Source: Parafannyhessea umbonata
Lineage (GTDB): Bacteria; Actinomycetota; Coriobacteriia; Coriobacteriales; Atopobiaceae
DNA: 64,000 bases
Reading direction: 5' to 3'
Assembly (NCBI RefSeq): GCF_900105025.1
Contig: NZ_LT629759.1
Span: 2,170,001 to 2,234,000 of the forward strand
In this document: positions 39,769 to 48,619 of the stretch, in pieces
Layout of the letters: every line of letters starts with the position of its first letter
How positions within the stretch are numbered: position 1 is the first letter of the stretch
Notes under the pieces: model-generated
Told to the model about the DNA's origin: nothing
What the model saw: only the letters and a program-made list of their open reading frames with translations
The model's database searches: none
Position numbers and translations under genes: made by a program

Positions 39769-39827
39769 GTGTACTTGAGATACACGAAATTTCGCAAAAT
39801 CATGTACTCCGAGTACACGAAATTTGC
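39769..39827. promoter_or_regulatory. Tandem palindromic leader of the ATPase remnant
   Basis: GTGTACTTGAGATACAC (39769-39785) and GTACTCCGAGTACAC (39804-39818) are each followed by GAAATTTSS, giving two direct units 33 bp apart, each with an internal palindrome. They lie just upstream of the ATPase ATG on the minus strand. The palindrome at 42934-42969 has similar composition next to another ATPase fragment. Confidence 0.6.
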
Positions 39828-39889
39828 CGCGACAGGATATTGCCGCGGCAAGACATGCGCAAGCTTGTAGTTGAGGCGCCTTGGCCGTG

Positions 39890-40285
39890 CTAGTTGCCGC
39901 CGCAGCCACAGTCGCACGGGGCGTCGCGTTTGCACGCATCGGCACAGCCGTCCGCGCACGGGCCGTTGGAGACGGAGGCGCCGTCACCCGCGCTGTCCGC
40001 GGCGTCCGCAAGCAGGCCAAAGGCCGTGGACACCTCGCGCGCGATTGCGGCGTCCACGGAGTAGTGGCACCAGCGGCTGTCCTTGCGGCATCGCACGAGG
40101 CCGCTGTCGCACAGGACCTTCATGTGGTGCGACAGCGTGGGTTGGCTGATGTCCAGACCGTCCAGCAGGTTGCAGGCGCACACCTCTCCGTCGCGCTCGA
40201 GCGTGCGCACGATCGCGAGGCGCCGCGCGTCCGCGAGCGCCTTGAAGATCGTCCTCAGCTGGTCGTCTGTCATGTGGCTTCCCAT
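39890..40285 (-). CDS. arsR: ArsR/SmtB-family metal(loid)-sensing repressor
   Basis: A 131-residue winged-helix repressor. The DNA-binding helix reads LDISQPTLSHHMKVLCDSGL. Cys36 and Cys38 in EVCACNLLD match the As(III)-sensing CxC of ArsR. The tail is unusually Cys-rich (GPCADGCADACKRDAPCDCG) and may add a metal site. ATG 40285 and 40273 are both possible, with GGAAGG near the first. It lies downstream of arsC in the same direction with a gap of about 90 bp. Confidence 0.9.
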   Translation of the reverse strand: MGSHMTDDQLRTIFKALADARRLAIVRTLERDGEVCACNLLDGLDISQPTLSHHMKVLCDSGLVRCRKDSRWCHYSVDAAIAREVSTAFGLLADAADSAGDGASVSNGPCADGCADACKRDAPCDCGCGGN

Positions 40286-40373
40286 CCGTCCTTCCGTTGT
40301 GCCCCCGTGCGGCGTCGTGCCCAAGGCCGGCGTCGCGCCCAAGCGGCGTTGCACCCCGCGGGGGCGGCGCAAT

Positions 40374-40823
40374 CTAGGCGCGCGCGATCTTCTCGCCCAG
40401 CTCGCGCAGGTGCCAGACGATGGCGTCGGCGCAGTCCTGGTAGGCGCGAGGCGAGCCGCCCATGGGGTCCTGCAGCCCCCAGTCCTCTCGGTGCGCGCAC
40501 GGCAGGTTGGGGCAAGACACGCCACAGCCCATGGTAACAAGCCAGTCCACGCGCGGCAGCTGGGAAAGCGGCTTGGGGTGCAGGCCGCTCGTGCCGACGC
40601 CACGGCGCGCGAGCTCCGCGAGGGCGCCCTCGTCCACGTGGCTGGCGGGTTCCGTTCCCGCGGAAAAGATCTTTGTGCCACGGGGCAGCAGCCGCCTCGC
40701 GAGCGCCTCTGCCATCTGGCTGCGGCACGCGTTGTGCGTGCACACGAAGGCGACGGTGGGGCCGTTCGCGGCGCCGTCCGGCGCGGGGCCCGTGGCGAGG
40801 TCGATCGCTTTGGCAGGGCGCAT
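40374..40823 (-). CDS. arsC: Arsenate reductase (thioredoxin-coupled, LMW-PTP fold)
   Basis: A 149-residue enzyme that reduces arsenate to arsenite. The catalytic loop is VCTHNACRSQMAEA, with Cys28 in a CX5R pattern. The redox cysteines are Cys100, Cys104 and Cys109 in MGCGVSCPNLPC, and REDWGLQDP carries the general-acid Asp. ATG 40823 follows GGGAGAAG. No arsB/acr3 efflux gene is in the window, so arsenite export must be elsewhere. Confidence 0.92.
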   Translation of the reverse strand: MRPAKAIDLATGPAPDGAANGPTVAFVCTHNACRSQMAEALARRLLPRGTKIFSAGTEPASHVDEGALAELARRGVGTSGLHPKPLSQLPRVDWLVTMGCGVSCPNLPCAHREDWGLQDPMGGSPRAYQDCADAIVWHLRELGEKIARA

Positions 40824-41442
40824 GGTTCTTCTCCCTAGGTAGAGGTGACAATCAATGCGCACATTCTAGCAGCGTATTGGTAGCGCTCGGCGGACGCGGG
40901 CAAGAAGGTCGCGCCGCCTTTGTTGCGGACATTGCCTGCGGCATGTGAGTCGCGCCCGACGCCGCCAGGCGGGGCGCGACGAACGGGGTGCGTTCGCGAC
41001 GAACGGGGTGCGTTCGCGACGAACGGGGTGCGTTCGCGACGAACGGGGTGCGTTCGCGACGAACGGGGTGCGTTCGCGACGAACGGGGTGCGTTCGCGAC
41101 GAACGGGGTGCGTTCGCGACGAACGGGGTGCGTTCGCGACGAACGGGGTGCGTTCGCGACGAACGGGGGTGCGTTCGCGACGAACGGGGTGCGTTCGCGA
41201 CGAACGGGGTGCGTTCGCGACGAACGGGGTGCGCTCGCGACGAACGACGCTGCATAGCCTGCCAACGTTAACGGATGGGCACGCTTCGCGTGCGGCGCGG
41301 CGCGTCAACTAAGATGGTGCCATGTGCCGCGGGGAAGGCCGCGGCGGCAGGCCCACGTCCTGCGCCTGCGTCCCGCCAGAGGCGGCGCGCGCGGTAGCCG
41401 GGTGCCACGGCGGGCCGTCAACTACCTGGGGAGGATCTTCTG
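40824..41442. other. Intergenic region with tandem repeat
   Basis: Between arsC and the dehydrogenase. 40977-41246 is a 20-bp tandem array; the remaining sequence has no gene. Open frames through the array on both strands are products of the repeat. Confidence 0.6.
40977..41246. repeat. Thirteen-copy 20-bp tandem repeat
   Basis: Unit CGACGAACGGGGTGCGTTCG. Units 1-9 are identical; unit 10 (41157-41177) has an extra G; unit 13 (41218-41237) has GCGCTCG; a partial unit follows. At each junction CGTTCG-CGA-CGAACG is a perfect small palindrome. The near-identity suggests recent expansion, so copy number probably varies between strains. Confidence 0.97.
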
Positions 41443-42429
41443 ATGAGGCTTTTTGCCTATGCGCTGCGCGAATACGACGAGCTTGGTTACATGAAGGAAG
41501 CTGCAAGCCAGCTTGGCTTCGAGTTCGACTGGACGAGCGAGTATCCCACGCTTGAAAACGCCCACCTTGCCGCGGGGCACGACGCGCTCTGCATCATCAC
41601 CAACCCCATGCCGGCGGAGCTGCTCGACGCGTTCTGGGCGCAGGGCGTGCGCTACCTCTCCACGCGCACCATAGGCTACGAGCACATCGACGTGGCCCAC
41701 GCGCGCAAGCTGGGCATGCGCGTCTCCAACGCGCCGTATCCGCCCGAGGGCGTGGCCAACTACGCCATCATGCTGCTGCTCATGGCGCAGCGCAAGGTCA
41801 AGCTGCTGGCACGCCACTCGATCGCGCAGGACTTTGGCCTGCACGGCAAGCTGGGCAAGGATATCTCCACCTCCACGGTGGGCGTCATCGGCACGGGGCG
41901 CATTGGCTCCACCGTGGTGCGCCACCTTTCCGGCTTTGGTTGCAAGATTCTTGCGTACGACCCGTACCCCAACAAGGAGGTCGCAAAGTACGCAACCTAC
42001 GTGGACCTGGACACGCTGCTTGCGCAGGCAGACGCAATAGCCCTGCACGCGCCCGGTCTGGCCGAGAACTACCACATGCTCGACTCGGCGGCGTTTGCCA
42101 AGATGAAGGACGGCGTGGTGCTGGTAAACGCCGCACGTGGCATGCTGGTGGACACGGAGGCGCTGGTTGCGGCCGTCGAGTCCGGCAAGGTGGGCGCGGC
42201 CGCGCTCGACACCATAGAGAACGAGGCCGACCTCTATTACCGCGACCTCAGCCGGGACGTCCTGCCCAACCGAGACCGCAGCGTGCTGATGGCGTTCCCC
42301 AACGTGATCGTGTCCCCGCACATGGCGTTCTACACCGCGGAGGACGTCCGCGCGATGATCTTCAACTCCGCCTCCGCGCTGCTGGCGTTCAGCCGCGGGG
42401 AGGACACGCCCTTCGAGGTCCGCGCGTAG
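41443..42429 (+). CDS. D-isomer-specific 2-hydroxyacid dehydrogenase (D-lactate type)
   Basis: A 328-residue NAD-dependent enzyme. The nucleotide-binding motif is VGVIGTGRIGSTVVRHL. The catalytic Arg lies in LVNAARGMLVD, the Glu in ENEADLYY and the His in VSPHMAFYT. Sequence style is that of D-lactate, D-hydroxyisocaproate or VanH-type reductases. ATG 41443 follows GGGGAGGATC. No cluster gene fixes the substrate; fermentative D-lactate formation is the simplest reading. Confidence 0.9.
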   Translation: MRLFAYALREYDELGYMKEAASQLGFEFDWTSEYPTLENAHLAAGHDALCIITNPMPAELLDAFWAQGVRYLSTRTIGYEHIDVAHARKLGMRVSNAPYPPEGVANYAIMLLLMAQRKVKLLARHSIAQDFGLHGKLGKDISTSTVGVIGTGRIGSTVVRHLSGFGCKILAYDPYPNKEVAKYATYVDLDTLLAQADAIALHAPGLAENYHMLDSAAFAKMKDGVVLVNAARGMLVDTEALVAAVESGKVGAAALDTIENEADLYYRDLSRDVLPNRDRSVLMAFPNVIVSPHMAFYTAEDVRAMIFNSASALLAFSRGEDTPFEVRA

Positions 42430-42756
42430 GGACGCACGTAGGTGCCCACAGGGTCGTACGCCATCGACCGTATAGCTTACGGCGTGGCCCGGGGCGACAT
42501 GGCTCCCGAATCCATCGGGAGTATCCTTTGGCTCCATGCCCCATGACGGTAATCCGGCGTGAGGCATTTGGCATGTACCGTCAGTTTGAGATAGCTCGTG
42601 ACCTCTGGGGGCCGACGTAGCGAGATGGGCGCTACGCCTGGAAGCCGTACGAGCCGAGGGGAATCTTGCTGACGCCGTCTGCTGTACCCAGGACCCGGAG
42701 CGGGTGATGAGGACGCGTACGACGCCGCGACTATGATGGCGTTCCCGTACGAAGTC

Positions 42757-42879
42757 ATGGTAGAGGAAGGGGACGAGGTCGCGGAGGAAATTGTCCAAGG
42801 TGCAGGCTCCTGAGGAGCTGCCGCCCACGACGGTGCGCTTTGCCTGCGGGTGCCGGGAGAGGAACTGCGCCATGTCGCT
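42757..42879 (-). pseudogene. C-terminal remnant of a DUF4143-type ATPase
   Basis: Minus-strand reading SDMAQFLSRHPQAKRTVVGG, then SSSGACTLDNFLRDLVPFLY. Proteins of the AAA_14/DUF4143 group commonly end with such a segment (RHP..KRIVVGG...LDDFL...PLFY). The P-loop part is missing. A palindrome lies about 50 bp upstream on the same strand, as though promoter and 3' end were joined by a deletion. Confidence 0.45.
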
Positions 42880-42933
42880 CTGACGAGACCCACCGCTACC
42901 TTTGGTGCCGTTCGGACGCGACACCAAGTTGTA

Positions 42934-42969
42934 CTCAACATACTGAGTAAATTTACTCAGTATGTTGAG
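42934..42969. promoter_or_regulatory. Perfect 36-bp palindrome
   Basis: Arms 42934-42951 and 42952-42969 are exact reverse complements meeting at AAATTT (arm CTCAACATACTGAGTAAA). It can be an operator or form a cruciform. It stands in the position of a leader for the ATPase remnant at 42757-42879. Confidence 0.8.
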
Positions 42970-43027
42970 AAGTGCAGGTAGATGGCGAAAAAGACAAGGC
43001 AAAAAGGCTGCGGCGTTGGTGCCGGAG

Positions 43028-43804
43028 CTAGTAGGAGACCTGGCAGCGGATGCCGGCGGCGCGGACGCGGTCCGCGATGGCGTCCATGGTCTCGCGGCTG
43101 GCCTTGCGGAGGTCTGGCGCGGGGGTGTCGCGCGCGATGGTGTAGATGGTGGCGTACTGCGGCGCGATGCGCTTGATGTCTTCCAGCCACTCCGTCACCT
43201 GGTCGTACGAGGTGTTGGAGACGTCGTGGCCCTCGAACGTGCCCTCGAGGAAGATGGTCTGGACGATGACGTGGCCGTCGTAGGCGGCGTAGGCCTGGAC
43301 CTGGTGCTCCACGGAATAGGGGACGTTTGGCCGGTCAATCGCGCGCGCGAGGGCGTCCGCGTGGGCGTCGAGCTTGAGTATGTTGTCGTCCACCTTGAGC
43401 AGGGCGTCGCGGACGGCGGGCCTGTCCGCGAACGTGCCGTTTGAGAGCACGGCGATCTTGGCCTGTGGGGCGAGCTCGTTGCGCAGCGCGATCGCGGCGT
43501 CGACTGCCTTGGGGAAGATGGGGCTTGCCGTGGGCTCGCCGTTGCCGGCGAAGGTGATGACGTCTGGCAAGTCATCGTCTGCGGCCATGAGCTCGAGCGA
43601 GGCGCGCAGCCCCGAGGCGACGTCCTCGAGCGTGGCATAGCCGTCGCGCGTGCGCCGCTGGGAGTTGAAGCCGTTTTCGCAGTAGATGCAGTCGAACGTG
43701 CAGATCTTGCCCGTCGAGGGCATGAGGTTCACGCCGAGGGAGACCCCGAGGCGCCTGCTGCGGACCGGCCCGAAGACGGGACTGTCATTGAGGAACGTGG
43801 CCAT
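43028..43804 (-). CDS. Radical SAM protein
   Basis: A 258-residue protein. Cys35, Cys39 and Cys42 in CTFDCIYCENG form the 4Fe-4S/SAM site; TFAGNGEPTASP is the glycine-rich SAM motif. The short length, with no extra cluster domain, fits COG0731-like Fe-S oxidoreductases. Substrate unknown. ATG 43804 follows GGAGGGCGAG. Divergent from the alcohol dehydrogenase. Confidence 0.85.
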   Translation of the reverse strand: MATFLNDSPVFGPVRSRRLGVSLGVNLMPSTGKICTFDCIYCENGFNSQRRTRDGYATLEDVASGLRASLELMAADDDLPDVITFAGNGEPTASPIFPKAVDAAIALRNELAPQAKIAVLSNGTFADRPAVRDALLKVDDNILKLDAHADALARAIDRPNVPYSVEHQVQAYAAYDGHVIVQTIFLEGTFEGHDVSNTSYDQVTEWLEDIKRIAPQYATIYTIARDTPAPDLRKASRETMDAIADRVRAAGIRCQVSY

Positions 43805-43844
43805 GTTCTTCTCGCCCTCCCTGCGCGCGGAGTGCCGCGTGGCG

Positions 43845-43953
43845 AGTTGTCCACTGATTGATGGACAACTATTTTCAATAAAGTTTGCCCATTGGATGGG
43901 TTCAATTCATTTTAATGCTTCATTCGGCAATATTTAGGACATTATTGCCGAAT
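43845..43953. promoter_or_regulatory. Two perfect inverted repeats upstream of the alcohol dehydrogenase
   Basis: AGTTGTCCA (43845-43853) / TGGACAACT (43862-43870), spacer 8; and ATTCGGCAATA (43922-43932) / TATTGCCGAAT (43943-43953), spacer 10. Both lie in the AT-rich divergent region between the radical SAM and dehydrogenase genes and look like operators. Neither matches the Rex consensus I would expect for a redox-controlled dehydrogenase. Confidence 0.7.
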
Positions 43954-44049
43954 AGTTACCGACGAGGGCGGTGGAATGTGATATGCCTACGTGTGTACGG
44001 AAACCAGCCCGTCGCATGAGGTGTCGGGCGCAAGCGTAGGGAGCTTACT

Positions 44050-45276
44050 ATGGGCCGTTTTACCAACCCGCGTGATCTGTACTTTGGCGAGGGGTCTCGC
44101 CACGAGGTCAAGAACCTGAAGGGCAAGAAGGCCGTCATCGTGTCCGGCGGACACAGCATGCGTCGCGGCGGATTCCTTCAGGACATCCAGAAGGACCTGG
44201 AGGACGCCGGCTTCGAGGTGAAGCTGTTTGAGGGCGTCGAGTCCGACCCGTCCGTCGAGACCGTCATGAAGGGCGCCGCCTTCATGCAGGAGTTTGGCCC
44301 CGACTGGATCATCGCCATCGGCGGCGGCTCGCCGATTGACGCCGCGAAGGCCATGTGGATCAAGTACGAGTACCCCGAGTGCACCTTCGAGGACATGTGC
44401 AAGGTCTTTGGCATCCCCGAGCTGCGCCACAAGGCCCACTTCTGCGCGATCAGCTCTACCTCTGGCACCGCTACCGAGGTGACCGCGTTCAGCATCATCA
44501 CGGACTACCACAAGGGCATCAAGTACCCGATCGCAGACTTCGAGATCACGCCTGACGTGGCCATCGTCGACCCCGAGCTGACCTACAGCATGCCTGCCAA
44601 GCTGTGTGCGCACACCGGCATGGACGCGCTGACCCACTGCCTCGAGGCGTACGTCTCGACCGCGGCCTCGATGTTCACCGATGCCGACGCCCTGCACGGC
44701 ATCCGCGAGATTCACCACTGGCTGCCGATTTCCTACACCGGCGACAAGGAGGCCCGTCAGCACATGCACGAGGCGCAGTGCCTTGCCGGCATCGCGTTCT
44801 CTTCTGGCCTGCTGGGCATCGTGCACTCCATGGCGCACAAGACCGGTGCCGCCTTCGAGAACGGCCACATCATCCACGGCTGCGCGAACGCCATGTACCT
44901 GGGCAAGGCCATCCAGTGGAATTCCAAGGACTCCCGCGCCAAGGAGCGCTACGCGTACGTTGCCAAGGAGATCCTGCACCTGCCGGGCGAGACCGACGAC
45001 CAGCTTGTTGACTCCCTGGTCCAGGAGATCCGCAACATGAACGACAAGCTGAACATTCCGCAGGGCATCAAGAACTACGCGAACGGCGGCGTGAAGGCCG
45101 ACGCCACGGGCGAGCCCGTGATGGTCTCCGAGGCCGAGTTCAAGGAGAAGCTGCCGACGATCGCCGCGAACGCCGCGCTGGACGCCTGCACGCCCGAGAA
45201 CCCGCGCGAGACGAAGCCCGAGGACTTCGAGAAGATCCTGACCTGCTGCTACTACGACGAGCCCGTGAACTTCTAG
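44050..45276 (+). CDS. Iron-containing alcohol dehydrogenase
   Basis: A 408-residue group III alcohol dehydrogenase, the type used in fermentation to reduce aldehydes. The nucleotide motif is AIGGGSPIDAAKAMW. Metal ligands lie at Asp192 and His196 (HTGMDALTHCLEAY) and in VHSMAHKTGAAFENGHIIHG. Sequence style is close to NAD(P)H butanol or 1,3-propanediol dehydrogenases. ATG 44050 follows AGGGAG. Its codon use is strongly biased to C-ending codons, which suggests high expression. Confidence 0.93.
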   Translation: MGRFTNPRDLYFGEGSRHEVKNLKGKKAVIVSGGHSMRRGGFLQDIQKDLEDAGFEVKLFEGVESDPSVETVMKGAAFMQEFGPDWIIAIGGGSPIDAAKAMWIKYEYPECTFEDMCKVFGIPELRHKAHFCAISSTSGTATEVTAFSIITDYHKGIKYPIADFEITPDVAIVDPELTYSMPAKLCAHTGMDALTHCLEAYVSTAASMFTDADALHGIREIHHWLPISYTGDKEARQHMHEAQCLAGIAFSSGLLGIVHSMAHKTGAAFENGHIIHGCANAMYLGKAIQWNSKDSRAKERYAYVAKEILHLPGETDDQLVDSLVQEIRNMNDKLNIPQGIKNYANGGVKADATGEPVMVSEAEFKEKLPTIAANAALDACTPENPRETKPEDFEKILTCCYYDEPVNF

Positions 45277-45311
45277 CGAGTCGCGCGGCCGCATAGGCCG
45301 AGGTTGAACGA

Positions 45312-45349
45312 AAGGGGAGCCCGCCGGCGAGTGCCGACGGGCTCCCCTT
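45312..45349. terminator. Bidirectional terminator after the dehydrogenase
   Basis: AAGGGGAGCCCG (45312-45323) pairs with CGGGCTCCCCTT (45338-45349). The loop region (CCGGCGAGTGCCGA) forms a further stem and is shared, with one change, with the tRNA-Glu terminator at 18209-18240. Confidence 0.85.
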
Positions 45350-45376
45350 CTGCGTGCGGGTGGCGCGGGGTAGGCG

Positions 45377-45790
45377 CTACGCCTGGGCGAGGAGGTCCGC
45401 CGCCTTGGCGCTGCCGGCCTCGAGCGCGCCGAGCGCGCGGTACATCCACTCCGTGCGGGCGGGGTCGAGCGACGCGGCCTCCGCGGAGGTGGCGAGGTCG
45501 ACGACCTTCTGGGCGAGCTGGGACTGCTCGGCGGAGAGCGCGTCGACGTCTGCGGCCTGGTGGGCGGTGACGCCACGGTGCTCGCTGACGTGCTGGACAA
45601 AGCCGAGGACGTCCTGGGCGGTGCCGGCCGCCGCGGCATCGTCGCCGTCTGCATAGGTGCGGATGGCGTCGACGATGACCTGAGCGGGCGTGCCGCAGGG
45701 GACGAAGCCGGGGACGGCGTCCATGGCCTCGGTGATGGTGGCGCCGAGGGCGACGACGGCGCCGGCGAGCTGCTTCTTGGAATCGGACAT
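45377..45790 (-). CDS. Hypothetical helical protein
   Basis: A 137-residue Ala-rich acidic protein, mostly helical by composition (AGAVVALGATITEAMDAVPG; SEHRGVTAHQAADVDALSAE). No signal peptide, membrane segment or catalytic motif. ATG 45790 follows AAGGAGAACCCCC, a clear RBS. Single gene, convergent with the alcohol dehydrogenase. No family recognised. Confidence 0.75.
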   Translation of the reverse strand: MSDSKKQLAGAVVALGATITEAMDAVPGFVPCGTPAQVIVDAIRTYADGDDAAAAGTAQDVLGFVQHVSEHRGVTAHQAADVDALSAEQSQLAQKVVDLATSAEAASLDPARTEWMYRALGALEAGSAKAADLLAQA

Positions 45791-46062
45791 GGGGGTTCTC
45801 CTTCTGCGCGGGGGTTCACGTTGACCGTACTAGGATATGACACCTCGACGCGCACATTGGCGTTGCCACGAGATAAACGCTACATTTTCTATAACAATTT
45901 GGACGACGGGGGCGCGTTCTTCTCGCCCGGTAGTTGTGCCGTGGGGATTGTGCCGAGGGGATACGCGGCGGAATCGTGCGGTATCGTGGTGGGGGTGAGA
46001 GACGAGCAGTGGCCGGCGCTGCGGTTGCCGGGCTGCGTGGAGCCGAGGGGAAGTCCTGTCGG

Positions 46063-47496
46063 GTGGAGAAGACGCACGAGGCCGGGGAGCCGGAGCAAGC
46101 CGGCGCGACGGGAGGTCTGAGCGGCACGGCCGCGCGGAAGTATCGCCAGATGACGGAGAGTCCCATTCCGAGGCTGGTTCTTTCGCTTGCCTGGCCTTCC
46201 ATCGTGTCGAACCTGGTGACCACGGTCTACAACCTGGCGGACACGTTCTTCATTGGGCAGATATCTACCTCGGCGGAGGGCGCGATCGGCGTGGCGTTTG
46301 TGGTGATGACGCTGATCCAGGCCGTCGGGTTCTACTTTGGGCAGGGGACGGGCAACGCGATGTCGCGCTACCTTGGGATGCGCAACCAGCGCATGGCGGA
46401 CACGATGGCGTCCGTGGGCGTGACCGCGTCCTTTGGGTGCGGCGTGGCGATCGCCGTGCTGGGGCACGTGTTCTTGGCTCCGCTGTGCGTGCTGGCGGGG
46501 TCGACGCCCACGATTCTGCCGTACTCCCGGACGTACATCGGCCTGATTCTGGTTGGCGCGCCGTGGATGTGCGCTGCGCTGACGCTTAACCAGCAGCTGC
46601 GCTTTGAGGGCGAATCCGCGTACGCAATGGTGGCGTTTGTCTCTGGCGCGGTGCTGAACTTTGGGCTGGCGCCGCTTCTGATATTTGTGGCGGGCCTGGG
46701 GATCGCCGGCGCGGGCCTGGCGACGATCATCTGCCAGTTCTTGAGCTTCTGTCTGCTTCTGGCCGGCATGCAGAGGAGCCACGTGGCACACCTATCGCTT
46801 GGGGCGCTGGCGTGGGGGCGCGACCTTGCGCGCGAGGTGAACAACGGCGGCCTGCCGTCCCTGGCCCGGCAGCTGGTGGGCGGCTTCGCGATTACGGTGC
46901 TGAACAACGCCGCGCGCCCGTTTGGAGACGCGGCCATTGCGGCCATCGCCATAGTGCAGCGCATCGTGAGCTTTGGCAACTACATCCAGATCGGCATTGG
47001 GCAGGGGTTCCAGCCCGTGTGCGGCTACAACTACGGCGCGGGGCGCTACGAGCGCGTGCGCGAGGGGATGCGCTTTGCGCACCGCGTGGCGTTTGGGATC
47101 GTCGCTATGGTGTGCACGCTGACGTTCGCGTTTGCGCCTGAGATCGTGACCGTGTTCAGAAACGACCCCGAGGTCATAAAGATCGCAACCGTGACGCTGA
47201 GGTTCCAGAGCGTGACGCTTGCGCTGACCGGCGTGGCGATGATCACGAACTTTGCCCTGCAGACGACGGGCCGCATGTGGCGGGCCACGTTTTTGGGGTT
47301 GTGCAGGCTGGGACTTGCGCTTGCGCCTTCCGTCGCGATCATGTCGCGCCTGTTTGGGCTTGCGGGCGTGGAGGCCGCGCAGTCCGTGGCAGACGTCATC
47401 ACGGTGAGCGTCGCCATCCCGATGACGATCGGGCTTGGCCGCGAGCTGCGCGATCGCGAGGCCAAGGCCGAGAAGGACGGCGCTGCCCGGGCGTAA
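46063..47496 (+). CDS. MATE-family efflux transporter
   Basis: A 477-residue, twelve-helix cation-coupled exporter. It begins with the family pattern MTESPIPRLVLSLAWPSIVS and NLADTFFIGQISTSAEGAIG; the internal repeat starts near GGLPSLARQLVGGFAITVLN, with GIGQGFQPVCGYNYGAGRYE typical of the second half. The start is uncertain: GTG 46063 lies some 12 bp after GAGGGG, while ATG 46150 gives the shortest likely form. Substrate (drug or metabolite) unknown. Confidence 0.88.
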   Translation: MEKTHEAGEPEQAGATGGLSGTAARKYRQMTESPIPRLVLSLAWPSIVSNLVTTVYNLADTFFIGQISTSAEGAIGVAFVVMTLIQAVGFYFGQGTGNAMSRYLGMRNQRMADTMASVGVTASFGCGVAIAVLGHVFLAPLCVLAGSTPTILPYSRTYIGLILVGAPWMCAALTLNQQLRFEGESAYAMVAFVSGAVLNFGLAPLLIFVAGLGIAGAGLATIICQFLSFCLLLAGMQRSHVAHLSLGALAWGRDLAREVNNGGLPSLARQLVGGFAITVLNNAARPFGDAAIAAIAIVQRIVSFGNYIQIGIGQGFQPVCGYNYGAGRYERVREGMRFAHRVAFGIVAMVCTLTFAFAPEIVTVFRNDPEVIKIATVTLRFQSVTLALTGVAMITNFALQTTGRMWRATFLGLCRLGLALAPSVAIMSRLFGLAGVEAAQSVADVITVSVAIPMTIGLGRELRDREAKAEKDGAARA

Positions 47497-47547
47497 GGGG
47501 CGGCCGGTGGCGAGGGGACGCGCTCTTCTCGCCGGCGGGCGCGGATG

Positions 47548-48378
47548 CTACCAGATGGCGAGGGGCTCGTCCTGGCTGGCGACGCAGATGGTGAGCAGGC
47601 CGTCGGGCGTGCGGGCCTCCGGCGCGCCGTCTGAGTCGCGCCGGACCGTGGCACCCATGGCCTGCGCGAGCGTGCGGACGCACGTGGCGGGGCGGTTGTT
47701 CTTCTGCGAGAGGTGGAGGGCCACGACGGTCTCCGTGTCCTGGGTCACGAGCAGCGGCAGGGCGTCCGCGGCCTGGTCGTTGGAGAGGTGGCCGGCGTCG
47801 CCGCCGACGCGCGCCCGCAGCCACGCGGGGTACGGGCCGTGGGCGAGCATCTGGACGTCGTGGTTGCTCTCGAGCCCGAGGATGCGGACGCCACGCAGCT
47901 GGCCGAGGGCCTCTGCCGTGAGGTAGCCGGTGTCCGTGCACCAGCCGATGGAATCCTCTATCTGGCCGTCTGCGTCGAGCACGGAGAAGCGCAGGCCAAA
48001 CGGGTCGGCCACGTCGTGCGAGGTGGGAAACGTCGTGACGACCATGCCGGCGAGCCGCAGCGTCTCGCTGTGCGTGACGAGCGTGAACGGGAGGCTGACC
48101 AGGGGCTTTGCGCCGCCGGCGGTGCCGGCCGTTGCGAGGAGCTCGCCGTCGAAGTGGTTGCTGAGCACCGGGAGGCCGCGCGTGTGGTCGGAGTGCTCGT
48201 GCGTGACGAGGACGTGCGTGACGCGGTCGAGGTCGCAGCCGCAGGCGTCCGCGCGGCGCATGAGCTCGCGGCGCGAGATGCCGCAGTCGACAAGGACGCT
48301 GCCTTGCGGGCCCTCGACCACGGCGGCGTTTCCCTTGGATCCGCTGGCCAGTACGTACAGGTGCATCTTGGGCGTCAT
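47548..48378 (-). CDS. Metallo-beta-lactamase-fold hydrolase (WalJ/YycJ-like)
   Basis: A 276-residue MBL-fold protein. The metal motif THEHSDHTRG (His60, His62, Asp64, His65) follows YVLASGSKGNAAVVEGPQG, a start typical of YycJ/WalJ-type nucleases. Later ligands lie in FPTSHDVADPFG and LGLESNHDVQML. WalJ acts as a 5' exonuclease linked to cell division or mismatch repair in firmicutes; that role is only inferred here. ATG 48378 follows GGGAG. Confidence 0.88.
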   Translation of the reverse strand: MTPKMHLYVLASGSKGNAAVVEGPQGSVLVDCGISRRELMRRADACGCDLDRVTHVLVTHEHSDHTRGLPVLSNHFDGELLATAGTAGGAKPLVSLPFTLVTHSETLRLAGMVVTTFPTSHDVADPFGLRFSVLDADGQIEDSIGWCTDTGYLTAEALGQLRGVRILGLESNHDVQMLAHGPYPAWLRARVGGDAGHLSNDQAADALPLLVTQDTETVVALHLSQKNNRPATCVRTLAQAMGATVRRDSDGAPEARTPDGLLTICVASQDEPLAIW

Positions 48379-48619
48379 GTTGCTCCCGGGGGTGGCGGCC
48401 GCGGGGTGCGGCCGAGGTTGCTTTCGAGCTAGGCATTGTAGTGCATGGTGGTGTGCGGCGCGTGGCGGCGTGGCGCCCTGCGTGTCGCGTGGGTTTCCGC
48501 GGCGCCGCGTCCGCCCGCGTCGGCGTATCCTACACTTACTTGCTACTGACATTCGCGCCGCCGACCCTCGGTGGGTCGCGGCGCCGCGCCGCGGGGCGCT
48601 CGTCCGGACGGAGGCATCG

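Larger units (their letters stand above)
42430..43027. other. Degraded region after the dehydrogenase
   Basis: No intact gene. Holds a fragment resembling the end of a DUF4143-type ATPase (42757-42879, minus) and a 36-bp perfect palindrome (42934-42969). Confidence 0.55.

Noticed and set aside
40835-41312. Repetitive proteins on both strands of the tandem array
   Set aside because: A 20-bp unit without stops gives open frames everywhere; there is no RBS and the peptides repeat every 60 bp mechanically.
47930-48619. Upstream extension of the tilS frame through the MBL gene
   Set aside because: It runs antisense through a clear coding gene; the PP-loop domain begins only after 48620, where a good RBS precedes TTG.
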